Part shown: positions 1 to 11,453 of the stretch, piece after piece | Layout: each line of letters opens with the position of its first letter | How positions within the stretch are numbered: position 1 is the stretch's first letter | NCBI GenBank assembly: GCA_943736015.1 | Contig: OX031065.1 | Coordinates: forward strand, 50,012,992 to 50,076,991 | Reading direction: 5' to 3' | DNA length: 64,000 nt | Source of the DNA: Tridacna crocea | Taxonomy: Eukaryota > Mollusca > Bivalvia > Cardiida > Cardiidae | The notes under the pieces: generated by a model | Told to the model about the DNA's origin: nothing | What the model saw: only the letters and a program-made list of their open reading frames with translations | Databases searched by the model: none | Translations under genes and position numbers: made by a program

Positions 1-368
1 GTTTTAATTTTTCTTTGCATAAAGGTCAATTTCAGGTCAATTTATTTCACTAATACTAGAAAGTCACATATTGGTGTGATAAACACCATTGTGTACATTT
101 TCCATTTACCAGCATTTAAACTGGTATTGTTTGTTAAAAGCACTCTCAACCCTTTACAAATCAATTGCATGGTCTTACGAGGAAAAAGACCTCTAATCTA
201 TAAACCTCGTTGGAAAAGGAATAAATTAAGTATAATCTTTTTAAATTATGTAACAAAGAAGAAATCTGCCTCTGAATCTTGATGGATCATTACTTTACCC
301 TTTTCGAAATAATGCCGAGTTGCTAAATACCACCCTGTGGGAGATAGCTTTTGAAAATGCTGTTGGAA
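1..368. other. Intergenic, nothing recognised
   Basis: AT-rich; only short open frames without family resemblance. Confidence 0.5.
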
Positions 369-2160
369 ACAAGAGGACCATGATGGTCCTATATCGCTCA
401 CCTGAGTATATTTGTAACTTATATGGTTTATCAAGGGCAGGCTATTAATTCTTTTCAAATAAGGCATACCCTGGGGTTTGTCACAAAAATATGTTTACAG
501 ATTTTCCTCTTTGTCTTTGGCCAGTGGAGCTAAAAGCTGCTGCTTATCATCAATTTTTCTCTTCACAGTGTCTTGTTCATTTTTTGACTTGTAGTTTAGC
601 CATTACCAGACGACAAAATTTTAGACCGTTCCAAATTGAAACAAATTGCAGACGACATTTTAAAATGTATCTAAAATGAAAAATAAGTGATCTATATGGT
701 AGAAAAGATTGTGAGAAAGGAGAAATTGCTTGTTACAAACAATTTCTCCTTTTTAGATGGAATTGATTTTAAAAGATTTCCTTCTATGATTCTATGTAAA
801 ATAGTGTGCACCAGGGCACAGAGCCAAAATATGACCCAAGGGGATAATTTTAATTATTTTTATAAAGGGTCACTAGATGATGCTACATGCAAAATATGAA
901 TGCTCTAGCCTTTATGGTTTGTCACAAGTAGATTTTTAAAAGATTTCCTTCTTTGTTTCTATGTAAAATAGGTTGCGCCCGGGCAGAGCCCAAATATGAC
1001 CGCAGAGGGATAATTCTAGCAATTTTGGTAGAAGATTATCAGATTTTGCTACATAGCAAATATGAATGCTCTAGCCATTAAGGTTTGTCAGAAAAAGATT
1101 TATTAAAGGTTTCCTTCTTTGTTTCTATGTAAAATAGGGTGTGCCCGGGCAAAGCCCAAATATGACCCTAGGGGAATTATTTTAACAATTTTGGTAAGGG
1201 GTCACCCAATAATGCTTCAAACAAAATATGAATGCCCTCCGCCTTATGGTTTGTCACAAGAAGATTTTTAAAGATTGTAAAATAGGGTGCGCCCGGGCAG
1301 AGCCCAAATATGACCGCAGAAGTATAATTTCAACAATTTTGGTAGAAGATCATCAGTTAATGCTACACACTAAATAGGAATGTTCTAGCCATTATAATTT
1401 GTCACCAGAAGAAGTTTTAAAGATTTCCCTCTAAATTTCTATGTAAAATAGAGTATGCCTGGGCAAAGCCCAAATATGACCCCATGGGAATGATTTTAAC
1501 AATTTTGGTAAGGGGTCACCCAATGATGTTTCAAACAAAATATGAATGCTCCCAACCTTATATTTTGTCACAAGAAGATTTTTAAAGATTTTAAAATAGG
1601 GTGCGCCCCGGCAGAGCCCAAATATGACAGCAGAGGAATAATTTTAACAATTTTGGTAGAGGATCATCAGATAATGCTACATACCAAATATGAATGCTCT
1701 AGCCATTATGGTTTGTCAGAAGAAGATTTTTTAAAGCTTTCCTTCTTTGTTTCTAAGTAAAATAGGGTGCGCCCGGGCAAAGCCCAAATATGACCCCAGG
1801 GGAATAATTTTAACAATTTTGGTAAAGGGTCACCCAGTGATGCTTCATACAAAATATGAATGCTCCCGGCCTTATGCTTTGTCACAAGAAGATTTTTAAA
1901 GATTTTTTCCATTTTCAGCCATTTTGTTGCCATGGTAACCAGAGTTTTTGTTGGAATTAAATTCTTTTAACAATTTTTGTAGAGCTTCACCCAAGGAACA
2001 TTCCTGCCAAGTTTTATCAAGATTGGCCTTCTGGTTTTGGAGAAGAAGATTTTTAAAGAAATTGTTAACGGATGGACGGACAGATGGACGGACGGACACC
2101 GGACGATGACCGGTCACAATAGCTCCCCCTGAGCACGTTGTGCTCAGGTGAGCTAAAAAG
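369..2160 (+). mobile_element. Pearl/Helentron-like non-autonomous element 1
   Basis: Starts ACAAGAGGACCATGATGG, with GCTCACCTGAG at 396-406 and its exact reverse complement at 2143-2153. Just before the right end is a hairpin, GAGCACGTTGTGCTC (2131-2145), then CTAAAAAG. The core holds about seven tandem units of 142-169 bp marked by GGTGCGCCCGGGCAGAGCCC. Near the end is a run of GGACGGAC. No coding capacity. This architecture matches pearl elements of bivalves, which have been linked to Helentron-associated elements; the class is inferred. Confidence 0.7.
790..1920 (+). repeat. Tandem core of pearl-like element 1
   Basis: Marker GGGC(A)GAGCCCAAATATGACC recurs near 800, 967, 1134, 1276, 1445, 1595 and 1764. 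Two unit lengths (about 168 and 142-150 bp) alternate in part, suggesting a dimeric higher-order unit. Confidence 0.75.
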
Positions 2161-3190
2161 GGGGGCGCTTACAAGCAGCATTTCCTGATTTTCCCACAAT
2201 TTTGTCCACCCTTTCAGAGAAGTGAGGTCCATTTGTACCAAATATGAATTTGTTGTATGCAGATGTATAGAATTTTGAAGGGACTAAAATGTGTGTTGTC
2301 TGTGCATGTCATTCTTCGAAGATTTGCCCTGTCTTTTATGACACATCACACATCTCCCTGATATCTGAGAAAAGATGGGCTTATACCGAAGCTCTATCAT
2401 TAGCCTATAATCCAAGCATGCAAAGGCTACCAACATTCTCTCCTGTATCCACAAATCTTTCAAAAGGCATTTTTCTCAAGGTTATGAAAACTTTTGATTG
2501 CATGGCAAACACCTAAGTGGGACAAATGACAGAAAAACAAAAAAAGCTTGCCATTAACATGAAATTTATTTATTGCAGTTAAGTGGGTCAAATGACGGTA
2601 AAAACAACAAAGCTGAATGTACATCAGTCGTAACAAGTACCTACAGACAAGAAACACTACCACTCCATTCCAAAATATTCAAACATGCAATCAAAAAGTA
2701 TTCAGCCCATTAGCACACACACAAGTTACAGAGCAAGTAAATTCTTTACCAGTCAACAAAATTATAGAACTGTCCATATCAAAAGCATTTTAAGACAACA
2801 TATTTAACGCAACTTGTACAACAGTGGAAAAAAAAATTGTGGTAAAAGGATGTACTGCTCATCAGGAGCATGTTCTCAATTGGCCACAATATTTTCACAA
2901 ACCAATACAAAGATTATACTTAAACTTTTAATTCCTTTGATCCCTCTTGTTTCAGTAGGATATTTTAAATTATATGCCGCTTATTTCTTTTCAGGATTGT
3001 AAGTCGAAAAGGCAGGATATACTAAACCCCTTATCACAGAATCCCAAAATGTTTTAGAGGGGTTAAGACAAAAAAACTTAAAAATATAAAAAAAAAGACA
3101 CCATTTTCTCTTCAATACACAATGTTTTCTGCCTTTTGTAAGGATATTTCCATCATAAGGGCTATATATACATTGTCATCTTCCATTGGT
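2161..3190. other. Intergenic, nothing recognised
   Basis: AT-rich single-copy-looking DNA. A short direct repeat (AAGTGGGWCAAATGAC near 2513 and 2582) is the only structure seen. Confidence 0.4.
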
Positions 3191-3419
3191 TTAACCCATT
3201 ATCACACAATCCCTACTTTTGACGCCCCTGAGGAAGAAGCCTTTAGAAAACATTGTGGGAAAAGGAGAAAATGCTGGTAACCAGCATTTTCTCCTTTTCC
3301 CACAATGTTTTCTACCCTTCACAAAACAAATTTCAAGTTTTCAGTCACTTTTATTTTGTCATCTGCAAGTGCTTTCAAATTGGACCAGTCCAAATTATTG
3401 TCGTTTGGTAATGGGTTAA
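3191..3419 (+). mobile_element. TTAA-MITE family A, reference copy
   Basis: Reference description of the family. Ends TTAACCCATTA...TAATGGGTTAA; short flank with GACGCCCCTGAGGAAGAAGCC; 67-nt hairpin at 3246-3312 (GAAAACATTGTGGGAAAAGG arm, GGTAACC apex); long flank with TTTTATTTTGTC and GCTTTCAAATTGGACCAG; 3' TTAA. No ORF of its own. TTAA target duplication plus CCC-starting termini fit piggyBac-mobilised MITEs. '+' here means short flank first. Confidence 0.9.
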
Positions 3420-3449
3420 GTCTCAAGCAGTCTAAAGGAGCTGCAGCTC

Positions 3450-3657
3450 TTACAACACAGTCTCGACTTTTAAAAACCCTGAGTAAGAGGCCTTTAGAAA
3501 ACATTGTGAGAAATGGTGGAAACCAACATTTTCTTCTTTTCCCACAATGTTTCCAGCTCTATCATGGAAAAACTTTATCATTTTGTACCCTTCAATTTGT
3601 GAGCAATAGTTTTTAATTTAGGCAAGTCCAAGATTTTGTCGTATGGTAACAAGTTAA
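3450..3657 (+). mobile_element. TTAA-MITE A, degenerate
   Basis: Short flank and hairpin recognisable (GAAACCAACATTTTC apex); right end GTATGGTAACAAGTTAA. Left end lost or obscured. Confidence 0.65.
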
Positions 3658-3873
3658 ACACCACTAATTTTCTCGAAGGTTTTTGCTGCATGAAATGTAA
3701 GGTCACATTCGTGTGATAATGGACTGAACTGTTGAATTTACAGATATGGTAAAAATGGAAGCAAAGTGTGAAAAAGCCAGAGAGAAGGAAGAGGAAAATA
3801 TACATGTGTACATGATAATTTCAAAAGGAAAAAAAAAAAACTTATTAAACAACATTCTTTCTGTATTTCTATC

Positions 3874-4052
3874 TTAACTCTTTACCAAACTACAAACTTT
3901 TAGACTGGTCCAAATTGAAAACCCGGAAACTGAAATTTGTTTCCAGCAGGATAGAAAAATGGTTACCAGCATTTTCTCCTTTTCCCACAATGTTTTCTGA
4001 AGGCTTCTTTCTCAGGGGTGTAAAAAGTTTGAATTTTGTGGTAAAGAGTTAA
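3874..4052 (-). mobile_element. TTAA-MITE A, 5' hairpin arm deleted
   Basis: Both TTAA ends present; only the second hairpin arm remains, giving 179 bp. Confidence 0.8.
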
Positions 4053-4522
4053 GCATATTCAGACTCTCAGTACCTGTTAAAACAAAACTGTCACACAATG
4101 ACATATTTAGACTCCCACCAGTTCCGTAGTCTCTTCATTGGGGGGGAGGGGGGGAAGGGGGAATTCAAGGGGCCATAACTCCTAAATTTTATTATGAAAA
4201 CTGCAGGTGTGCAAGTTCCCCCATGGTATGACAATTTCCACTAAAATTTCAGCCATCATGAACAAAAACTACAGGGGAGAAAGGAACGCAACACCTATTG
4301 GTAATAATTGACAGAGACAGACAACCTCATTCCAGTATAACCTCCCCTATGCATTGGGGTGGGTGGGTGTAATAATCAAATAAATCAATTAACAAGTCCA
4401 CTAAAATCCAACACGGCAAACAATTTTTCAGAAAGAGTCTCTGACATATGGCCGTTCACAGCTGAGTTTATAGGTCTTTAGAAGTCTGATCTGAAGTTTT
4501 GTGGGCAGTGTTAAACAACTTC

Positions 4523-4734
4523 ACCCTTTACCACACAATTCTTAGAAGGACTGCTTTTAAAAACATTTTGGAAAAAGAAGAAAATGCTGGTAACCAGCAT
4601 TTTCTCGTTTTTCCACAACGCTCTTCGAGCCTTTCAAATACAAACTGCATCATTTGTAGGATACTATAATTTGTTGTCTCTTAATGCTTTTAATCTGTAT
4701 AAACCTAACCTTTTATTGTCTGGTAATGAGTTCA
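4523..4734 (+). mobile_element. TTAA-MITE A, degenerate ends
   Basis: Hairpin clear around 4590-4620; termini mutated (TTCAA at right). Confidence 0.65.
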
Positions 4735-4889
4735 ACAGTATTGAAATACAAGACTTGCACCTATAATTTTACAAGAACTAAGCGCTATGAAAATTTTCAC
4801 ACAATGTATATAACAGACTTCTTTGAACACATGATTTCTAGACTACAGTTAAGATAAATAATACATGACACTAAAATTAACTCTACCAA

Positions 4890-5150
4890 ACAATGGTGTG
4901 TTCTTACACACATGCGAAGGAATACTTTGAAAACATTGTTCGAAATGGAAAAGAAACTGGTCATCATCAATTTCTCATTTTCCCACATACTTTAACAAAT
5001 ATCAGCTTCAAAGTACATTTCATTTATTAAGCAGGTTATGGTATAAAATGATCTATGAGGATAAAAGGTTTCTGAAAATGCTGTGGAGAAGGGAGAAAAT
5101 GGTGGTAACCAGTATTGTCTTCGTTTCTCCATTTTGTTTCCTAAAAGAAA
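4890..5150. repeat. Two MITE hairpin remnants
   Basis: Decayed hairpins at about 4925-4990 and 5070-5150 without recognisable termini. Confidence 0.5.
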
Positions 5151-5196
5151 TTGTGTCATCAAAACTATAATTTTCATCTACAAGAGCCTTCTATTT

Positions 5197-5425
5197 TTAA
5201 CTCTTTACCACATAGTCCTGACTTTTAACGACCCTGAGAAAGAAGCCTTTTGAAAACATTGTAGGAAAAGGAGAAAATGCTGGTAACCAGCATTTTCTCC
5301 TTTTCCCACAATGTTTTCAACCCTTCCCGAGACAAATTTCAATTCTTAAGCCATACTAAGGTTGTCGTCTGCAAATACTTTCAATTTGGACTGGTCTACA
5401 ATTTTGTCGTTTGGTAATGAGTTAA
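5197..5425 (+). mobile_element. TTAA-MITE A, intact
   Basis: TTAA at both ends, hairpin nearly perfect. Confidence 0.9.
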
Positions 5426-5711
5426 ATGTTCAAAATTCAGTTTTCTGCTACAGGCTAAACACAGAGATACATGTATCTAACTTCTGATTACAGGTATGTC
5501 TTTTGCCACTGAGTAAGTATGTTTGTGTTTATGTGGACTTTTTTCAAAGACTTAGGTCCTCTTGCTAATACTGGGGCTAACTTGTCATGGTACAGAATCA
5601 AATAGCAGAGCATGTACATCCACTTAGAGGTCGAACAGTGTTTTTGACACTGATTTCAGTCAAATCAATGCAGCTCATTCATTTACATGTGCTCTTAATT
5701 TGGCTTGTGCT

Positions 5712-5776
5712 TGGGCCAGAGGTTAGGATCAAACCCAGACATTCTGGATTCCTAATCCAATGATAAAACCACTAGT
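5712..5776 (-). repeat. tRNA-like SINE head remnant
   Basis: On the minus strand a B-box-like GGGTTTGATCCT preceded by a degenerate tRNA-like stretch. No cloverleaf. Confidence 0.35.
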
Positions 5777-5869
5777 CTTTGCAAGATGCTATTTCTATTG
5801 AAGAACATTGTTTCATTGATCATAAAGAAGTATTCATAGTCCGACAATAACAACATATGCGTGTGCCTT

Positions 5870-6095
5870 ATTTAGCTTGCATTCCGACATTTGCGTAAAG
5901 TGCCGTCTCGGATCAGCCTGCGCACTTTAATCCGAAACGACACTCCATTTCAATGCAATTTTCTGTTTTGCGTAAGTCTACTGTGGAACAAAATCTAATG
6001 AAGCCGTAAAGTGTCGTCTCAGATTAGCCTGCGCAGGCTGATCTGAGATGACACTTTACGCAGATGTCCAAATGCCCCTTTTTCGCTTGTTGCCA
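5870..6095. repeat. Dispersed palindromic repeat (GTGTCGTCTCAGATTAGCC type)
   Basis: Contains GTGTCGTCTCAGATTAGCC facing GGCTGATCTGAGATGACAC, about 50-bp inverted arms at 6008-6062, plus a related half at 5900-5945. Same family as 14515-14660. Fold-back MITE-like; superfamily not determined. Confidence 0.6.
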
Positions 6096-6099
6096 GCCA

Positions 6100-6305
6100 T
6101 TTAGAGTCTAATTCTGTTTTCATGACCCTGGACCCTGAAAACAACAAACATTTTTGAAAACATTGTGGGATAAGGCGAAAATAATGATAACTAGCATTTC
6201 CTCCTTTCCCCAAAATGTCTTCTACAAATCTGAAAACAAATCCGAAATCAATTTGATGGCTTAAACAAATGCTTTCTATTTCAGCTAGTCTAACATTTTG
6301 CTGAT
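6100..6305 (+). mobile_element. TTAA-MITE A, decayed
   Basis: Hairpin GAAAACATTGTGGGATAAGG survives; termini unrecognisable. Confidence 0.55.
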
Positions 6306-6338
6306 TCATAAAAACTTACAAACATTGCTTTTGCCATA

Positions 6339-6574
6339 TTAACCCTTTTCCAAACAATATCAGGTTTTCACAACCCTGGGAAAGGAACCTTTTTAAAACA
6401 TTGTGGGAAAAGGAGAAAATGCTGGTAACCAGCATTTTCTCTTTTTCCCACAATGTTTTCTATCCTTTCAGAGACAAATAATTAATCATCATTTGAGCTA
6501 TGTTTTGTTGTTGTTGTCTGCAAATGCTTTCAATTTGAAGGAGTCCAAAACTTTCTCATTTGGTAAAAAGTTAA
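6339..6574 (+). mobile_element. TTAA-MITE A
   Basis: TTAACCCTTTTCC left, GGTAAAAAGTTAA right, intact hairpin. Confidence 0.85.
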
Positions 6575-6715
6575 GACAGTTGGTAGAGGCATACTCTCCC
6601 GTGAATCTAGAAATGCATTCATTTCCCCACGCTGTGATCAGGATTTTAACAATTAGCGTTTGGACTGTGCACAGCATATCATTCTATCAGTTTGATAGGA
6701 TATAGAATTGCTGCC

Positions 6716-6945
6716 TTAACCCTTTACTCCATAGGTACTCATTTCTACACATTGCTTGTAGGAGCCTTTGGAAAACATTGTGGCAAAAGGTGAAATTGCT
6801 CGTGACGAGCAATTTCACCTTTTGTCACAATATTTTCTATGCTATCAAAAAGGTGTCATTTACACATAAGAAACGGCTTCATCCTTGCTGTCATTTAGGG
6901 TCAATTAGAGATGCCATGTAAATGCCTTATGGGGTAAAGGGTTAA
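6716..6945 (+). mobile_element. TTAA-MITE family B, reference copy
   Basis: Ends TTAACCCTTTACTCCATAGG and TTATGGGGTAAAGGGTTAA. Hairpin has the same outer GAAAACATTGTGGCAAAAGG but a different inner stem, GTGAAATTGCTCG paired with CGAGCAATTTCAC. Flanks unlike family A (CGGCTTCATCCTTGCTGTC, GGGTCAATTAGAGAT), so B is a separate family sharing only termini and outer stem. Confidence 0.88.
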
Positions 6946-7265
6946 GAGTACATAATCACACATCTATATAAGCGTCAATACATCATTCCCGCATAAGTCA
7001 AGATTAATCTAGTGCCTGTACAGTAACTATGCTCTGAGACCACTTTCAATATCATTCAGTAATACACATATTTCAAAATTACTACAAAAAATCCCTACAG
7101 TGTTTCCATTTGATATTAAGCTACCCATTATCTACACAACAGAAAAAAGAAAGTTGCATACATAAGCCCCATCAAAACATTGTACCATATCTAATTTTAT
7201 TCTGTTCACACATCACAATAAAGTGAACTAAAGCCTGTCTCACCCTTTACAATACAATCCTGAGC

Positions 7266-7484
7266 TTAACTCTTTACCATGTGACAAAAATATAGACTTG
7301 TCCAAATTGAAAACATTTGCAGACCACAATTTAAACATGGCTCAAATGATGGAATTTGTATTTGACTGGGTAGAAAACATTGTGGGAAAAGGAGAAAATG
7401 CTGGTTACCAGCATTTTCTCCTTTTCCTACAATGTTTTCAAAGGGTTCTTTTCTTGGGGTCATCAGAGCACGGTAATGAGTTAA
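7266..7484 (-). mobile_element. TTAA-MITE A
   Basis: Intact hairpin with GGTTACC apex; TTAA both ends. Confidence 0.88.
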
Positions 7485-7640
7485 ATGACCCTGTGAAAGA
7501 AAGCTTATTTGAAAAACATTGTGAGAAAAGGAGATGCTAGTAATAAAGTATCTTCTTCTTTTCTCACAATGATTTCTAATTGTACAAACACAAATCCTGT
7601 TGTTACAGCCACGGTAGTTTCCTAAATAACCTGTATTTTG
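7485..7640 (+). repeat. MITE A fragment
   Basis: Begins at the TTAA of the previous copy; short flank and eroded hairpin only. Confidence 0.5.
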
Positions 7641-7797
7641 ATAACTCTACACAGTCAATAGTTAAATGATTGACTAACAAGAGATTTTGAATAAATATAA
7701 ATTTATGCCATTGCTGCTATATATATATGTACATGTTTTAAGCATGATTTGTGCTTTTGTCCAAGAAAGAGAAAACATTATCTTGTAGGTTTGACCC

Positions 7798-8016
7798 TTA
7801 ACCATTGACTTTAGACACTCCTGGATGAGTAACCTTTTGAAAACATTGTGGGAAAAGAGGAAAATGCTGGTAACCAGCATTTTCTCCTTTTCCCCCAAAA
7901 TGTTTTCTACTCTATCAAAACAAAAAAATTACACCATTTGAGCCACATTGAAACAGTTGTCTGCTAATGCTTCCAATCTGGACAAGGCTAAAATATTGCC
8001 ATCCGATAAGGGTTAA
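7798..8016 (+). mobile_element. TTAA-MITE A
   Basis: TTAACCATTGAC left, GATAAGGGTTAA right. Confidence 0.82.
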
Positions 8017-8036
8017 GTCTTTACCGTGAAATCTCC

Positions 8037-8262
8037 AACCATTTACCACACAACCCTGGCTTTAATGACCTAGAGAAAGAAGTTTTCTGAAAACATTGTG
8101 GGAAAATCAGAAAATGCTGGTAACTAGCATTTTCTCCTTTTTCCACAATGTTTTCTTCCTTTTGCAACTCAAATTTCAATTTTTGATTCACATTTATTTT
8201 ATCGTCTGCAAATGCTTTCAATTTGGACTAGTTCAAAATTTTAATGTTTGGGAAAGAGTTAA
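8037..8262 (+). mobile_element. TTAA-MITE A
   Basis: Left TTAA mutated; right TTAA (8259-8262) is shared with the next copy. Confidence 0.8.
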
Positions 8263-8488
8263 CTCTTTATCACACAACCCCGACTTTTAATGATCCCGAG
8301 AAAGAAGCCTTTTGAAAACATTGTGGGAAAAGGAGAAAATGCTGGTAACCAGCATTTTCTCCTTTTCCCACAATGTTTTCTAACTCTGCTGGAAACAATT
8401 TTCAATTTTTTAGTTACATTTATATTTTTGTTCGCAAAAGCTTTCAATTTGGACAAAGTCAAAATTTTGTTGTTTGGGAAAGAGTTAA
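8259..8488 (+). mobile_element. TTAA-MITE A, abutting
   Basis: Head-to-tail with the previous copy across one TTAA; intact hairpin. Confidence 0.88.
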
Positions 8489-8512
8489 ATGCTTTTAAAT
8501 CACATTTATCTT

Positions 8513-8690
8513 AACCTTTAATTTTGTCTGAAACCCCTTCAGCATATTCCTCTTCATCAAACAAGGAAACAAACATGGCTCATACGATGGAATTTGTCGT
8601 TGAAAAAGTGGAAAAAAAAAATGTTTGGAGGAGGAGAAAATGCTGGTAACAAGCATTTTCTCATTTCCCCATTCTGTTTACAGAAGCCTC
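8513..8690 (-). repeat. MITE A remnant
   Basis: GCTCATACGATGGAATTTGTC flank pieces and hairpin core with long A-run. Confidence 0.5.
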
Positions 8691-8699
8691 CTCCTCTAT

Positions 8700-9690
8700 C
8701 TCCCCTATCAGTAGTTCAATCTTAGGACTGTTTTGTATAGGCTTCTGGGATTGTAAAAAGTAAAGAATCAGCCAACAAAAATTAAAACCACTGACATGAA
8801 AAGGGAAGCATCTCAATATGAGTAATTTCTCCTTTTGTGACAATACATCAACAAGCCATTATACTGCAGTTTCTTGGAAAAATGTTTTCACAGTCACTGA
8901 TTTAGTGTAAATACAAAATTATCATACATGTACAGTACATCATTAATCAAATTAGTATTTTACATCTTTCATGTAGACTCTATATATACATGTATGTCAA
9001 TAACATGATATCTACAGGCATATGCAAAGATAGATGCAAGCAGACAATACAATTACTGAAAGAGAAAAAAAAACACATACATGTATATGTTAGAATGATA
9101 TGATTAATAAAAAGGGATAAAAAGTCTTAATCGAACTTAGGTTTTAAAAGTCCATGCAATAATATCAAACTCTATACCAGACAAAGGATTTTTTCTTCTG
9201 TCATATTCACTAGCGACAGATCAAATATGGCCAAAGTAATGACATTTGTCTTCAAAAAAGATTAGAAAACATTTTGGGGAATGGACATAATGCTGATTAG
9301 TATCACTTTCTTCTTATCCCATATCATTTTCAAAACTTTTTCTTCTTTAGGGGTTTGTTCATCCTGGTTGACCCAGTTTCGATTCATACTGTAATCAACC
9401 CTGGGTTATTTGGCTGGCGTTTCCTCGTTCTCATGAATTATTCATTAAGCATTTTGATTGGTAATATCAGTTTTTTTTTTGAGAAAATTTAAACTTTCAT
9501 CACAGATATGCTGTCATTTCTATTTTTAGTAACTGACACAATGAAATTCCTCTCTCTACAAAAGAGAATGAATGTGTTATCGATCTTTCGATTGGCTAAT
9601 AAGGTACTTTCCGACCATACGAATATTGACAGGAAACAAAGATTTGCTAGTCAATTTTCCCAGGGGTAATGCATGGAGAGAAACGTAGTG
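8700..9690. other. Intergenic with one decayed MITE
   Basis: A decayed MITE hairpin lies at about 9265-9330. Nothing else recognised. Confidence 0.4.
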
Positions 9691-9691
9691 C

Positions 9692-9917
9692 TTTACTCTT
9701 TACCACACGAGAAAATTTAGACTTCGTAATTGAAAGCATTTGTGGACGACAAAATAAAGGTGACTGAAAAATTGAAATTTGTTCTGGGAAGGGTAGAAAA
9801 CACCGTGGGAAAAGGAGAAAATGCTGGTTACCAGCATTTTCTCCTTTTCCCACAGTGTTTTCAAAAGGCTTCTTTCTCAGGGGCGTCAAAAGTAGGGATT
9901 GTGTGGTATTGACTTAA
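9692..9917 (-). mobile_element. TTAA-MITE A, ACTGTG subtype
   Basis: Stem reads GAAAACACCGTGGG against CCCACAGTGTTTTC; right end GACTTAA. Confidence 0.8.
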
Positions 9918-10214
9918 ACCTGGGTTCTGAGGATGGGTTTGTTAAACTATGGGAATCTTGGGCAAAAGGTTCACCATGCTACCTAAGTAGTCTGCTGAAA
10001 TAGGCTATTCAAAACAAAACTTGTCAAAATAGCTACATTACTACATCACATTACTCAAGGAGACAACTGGAAAAGCCTTCACTTTAGCCTCAGAATGCCA
10101 AATATAAATTGCTTTCACTCACATTGTAGATCAAGATCAGTTTACAATTCGTAGAAAAGCTCAAAGGTCCTCTAAGCCTAAAAAAATTTTAAGTGAAAAA
10201 AACCTAGCCTCTCC

Positions 10215-10441
10215 TTAACTCATTACCAAACAACAATATTTCAGACAGGTTCAAAATGAAAGCGTTTGAAGAAGACAAAATAAAAGTGACTGAAAATTTG
10301 AAGTTTGTTTTGTGAAGGGTAGAAAACAATGTGGGGAAAGGAGAAAATGCCGGTTATCAGCATTTTCTCCTTTTCCCACAATGTTTTCTATAGGCTTTTT
10401 CTCAGGGGCGTCAAAAGAGTTTGGAAGTGGTAAAATGTTAA
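10215..10441 (-). mobile_element. TTAA-MITE A
   Basis: Intact hairpin; followed directly by a second, truncated copy to about 10540. Confidence 0.85.
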
Positions 10442-10540
10442 GAACAAAACGCTTGCTACCAGCATTTTCTCCATTTCTCATGTTTTCAAAAGCTACCTGT
10501 TCTTGGTTGTGAAGAAAGACTGTATGGTAAAGGGTCAATT
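10438..10540 (-). repeat. Truncated MITE A
   Basis: Second hairpin arm and short flank only; end GGTAAAGGGTCAA. Confidence 0.55.
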
Positions 10541-10589
10541 TACAGAGGTCTGTTCAATGAAACTCTGTATACAAAAAAAAAGCTAACAA

Positions 10590-10720
10590 TTGTTTTAACA
10601 ACCCTGAAGAAGAAAGCTTTAGAAAACAATTTAGGAAAAGGAGAACACTTAAATCCAGCATTTCCTTCTATACTTATACAATTTTCTACTATTAAAAAGA
10701 CACACTTTATTGTTTTAGCC
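10590..10720 (+). repeat. MITE A remnant
   Basis: Short flank and broken hairpin (GAAAACAATTTAGG). Confidence 0.5.
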
Positions 10721-10726
10721 ATATCT

Positions 10727-10915
10727 GGGTCCATATTCACCAACCATTCTGAGAACATTCTTAGTCTTATTCCTCAAAAATCTCAATATGAAAGTAACAG
10801 AACTTCTGATTGGCTAAACCTAGGTTTAGCCAATCAGAAGTTCTATTACTTTCACAGAAAATCTTGAAGATAAGGACACAGAATGTTCTCAAGAATTGCT
10901 GGTGAATGTGACTCT
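10727..10915. mobile_element. Fold-back MITE (GGGCCCGTATTCACC family), copy 1
   Basis: Long inverted arms meeting at CTAAACCTAGGTTTAG, with AACTTCTGATTGGC facing GCCAATCAGAAGTT. Outer ends degenerate compared with copy 2 at 18432. Confidence 0.7.
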
Positions 10916-11224
10916 GATTCATCATTAGTGAATACTATAAACCTTAGTTACAAATTTCTCGTGAAGGATTAAATTTACTTCCTTGAATTTGTAATTTACT
11001 CTGGTGAGCCTGTACAAAACACAGGTTAAGGGAAAAACAAAAATTATGATACAATCATTAACATTCATGATCATTATATTCCATATACATGTAATTAGCT
11101 AGTAACCTGTGCTATTAGAGGTCTTTTTAAAGCCACTATTTCTTCTGCCAACCACATTTATGTAGAGAATCAGCAGACTACAATTATTTCACATGGTAGA
11201 AGTCACCGTCGTATTGTGGCCCCA

Positions 11225-11230
11225 TTTATT
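11225..11230 (-). terminator. Candidate VAP poly(A) signal
   Basis: AATAAA on the minus strand about 53 nt after the VAP stop. The hexamer is seen; use is inferred. Confidence 0.45.
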
Positions 11231-11282
11231 AGCACAAATAAATACGATTCAGTCTAAAATAGGATGTGTGTTGAATATGTCA

Positions 11283-11453
11283 CTACAGAATTAATTTCCC
11301 AATTATGATACCCAATATAAAAGCAACAATTAAATAAAGGTATGGTGGAAGTGATGAAGACTTGGTTGACATATCTTGTGGTAGTGCTGAAGGAGTGGGC
11401 GTAGAAGTCACTGTATCCGACATTGCTACTTTTCTTAATCGAACTTCTGCTTC
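11283..11453 (-). CDS. VAPB: VAP exon 7 (tail anchor and stop)
   Basis: Encodes [13 protein letters not shown], a Ser/Thr/Pro linker, then the membrane anchor ending IGKLIL and stop at 11285-11283. The LRKVA start and GKxIL end are both family hallmarks. An AATAAA on the minus strand (11230-11225) lies about 53 nt past the stop and is the likely poly(A) signal. Confidence 0.95.
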   Translation of the reverse strand, partial: EAEVRLRKVAMSDTVTSTPTPSALPQDMSTKSSSLPPYLYLIVAFILGIIIGKLIL

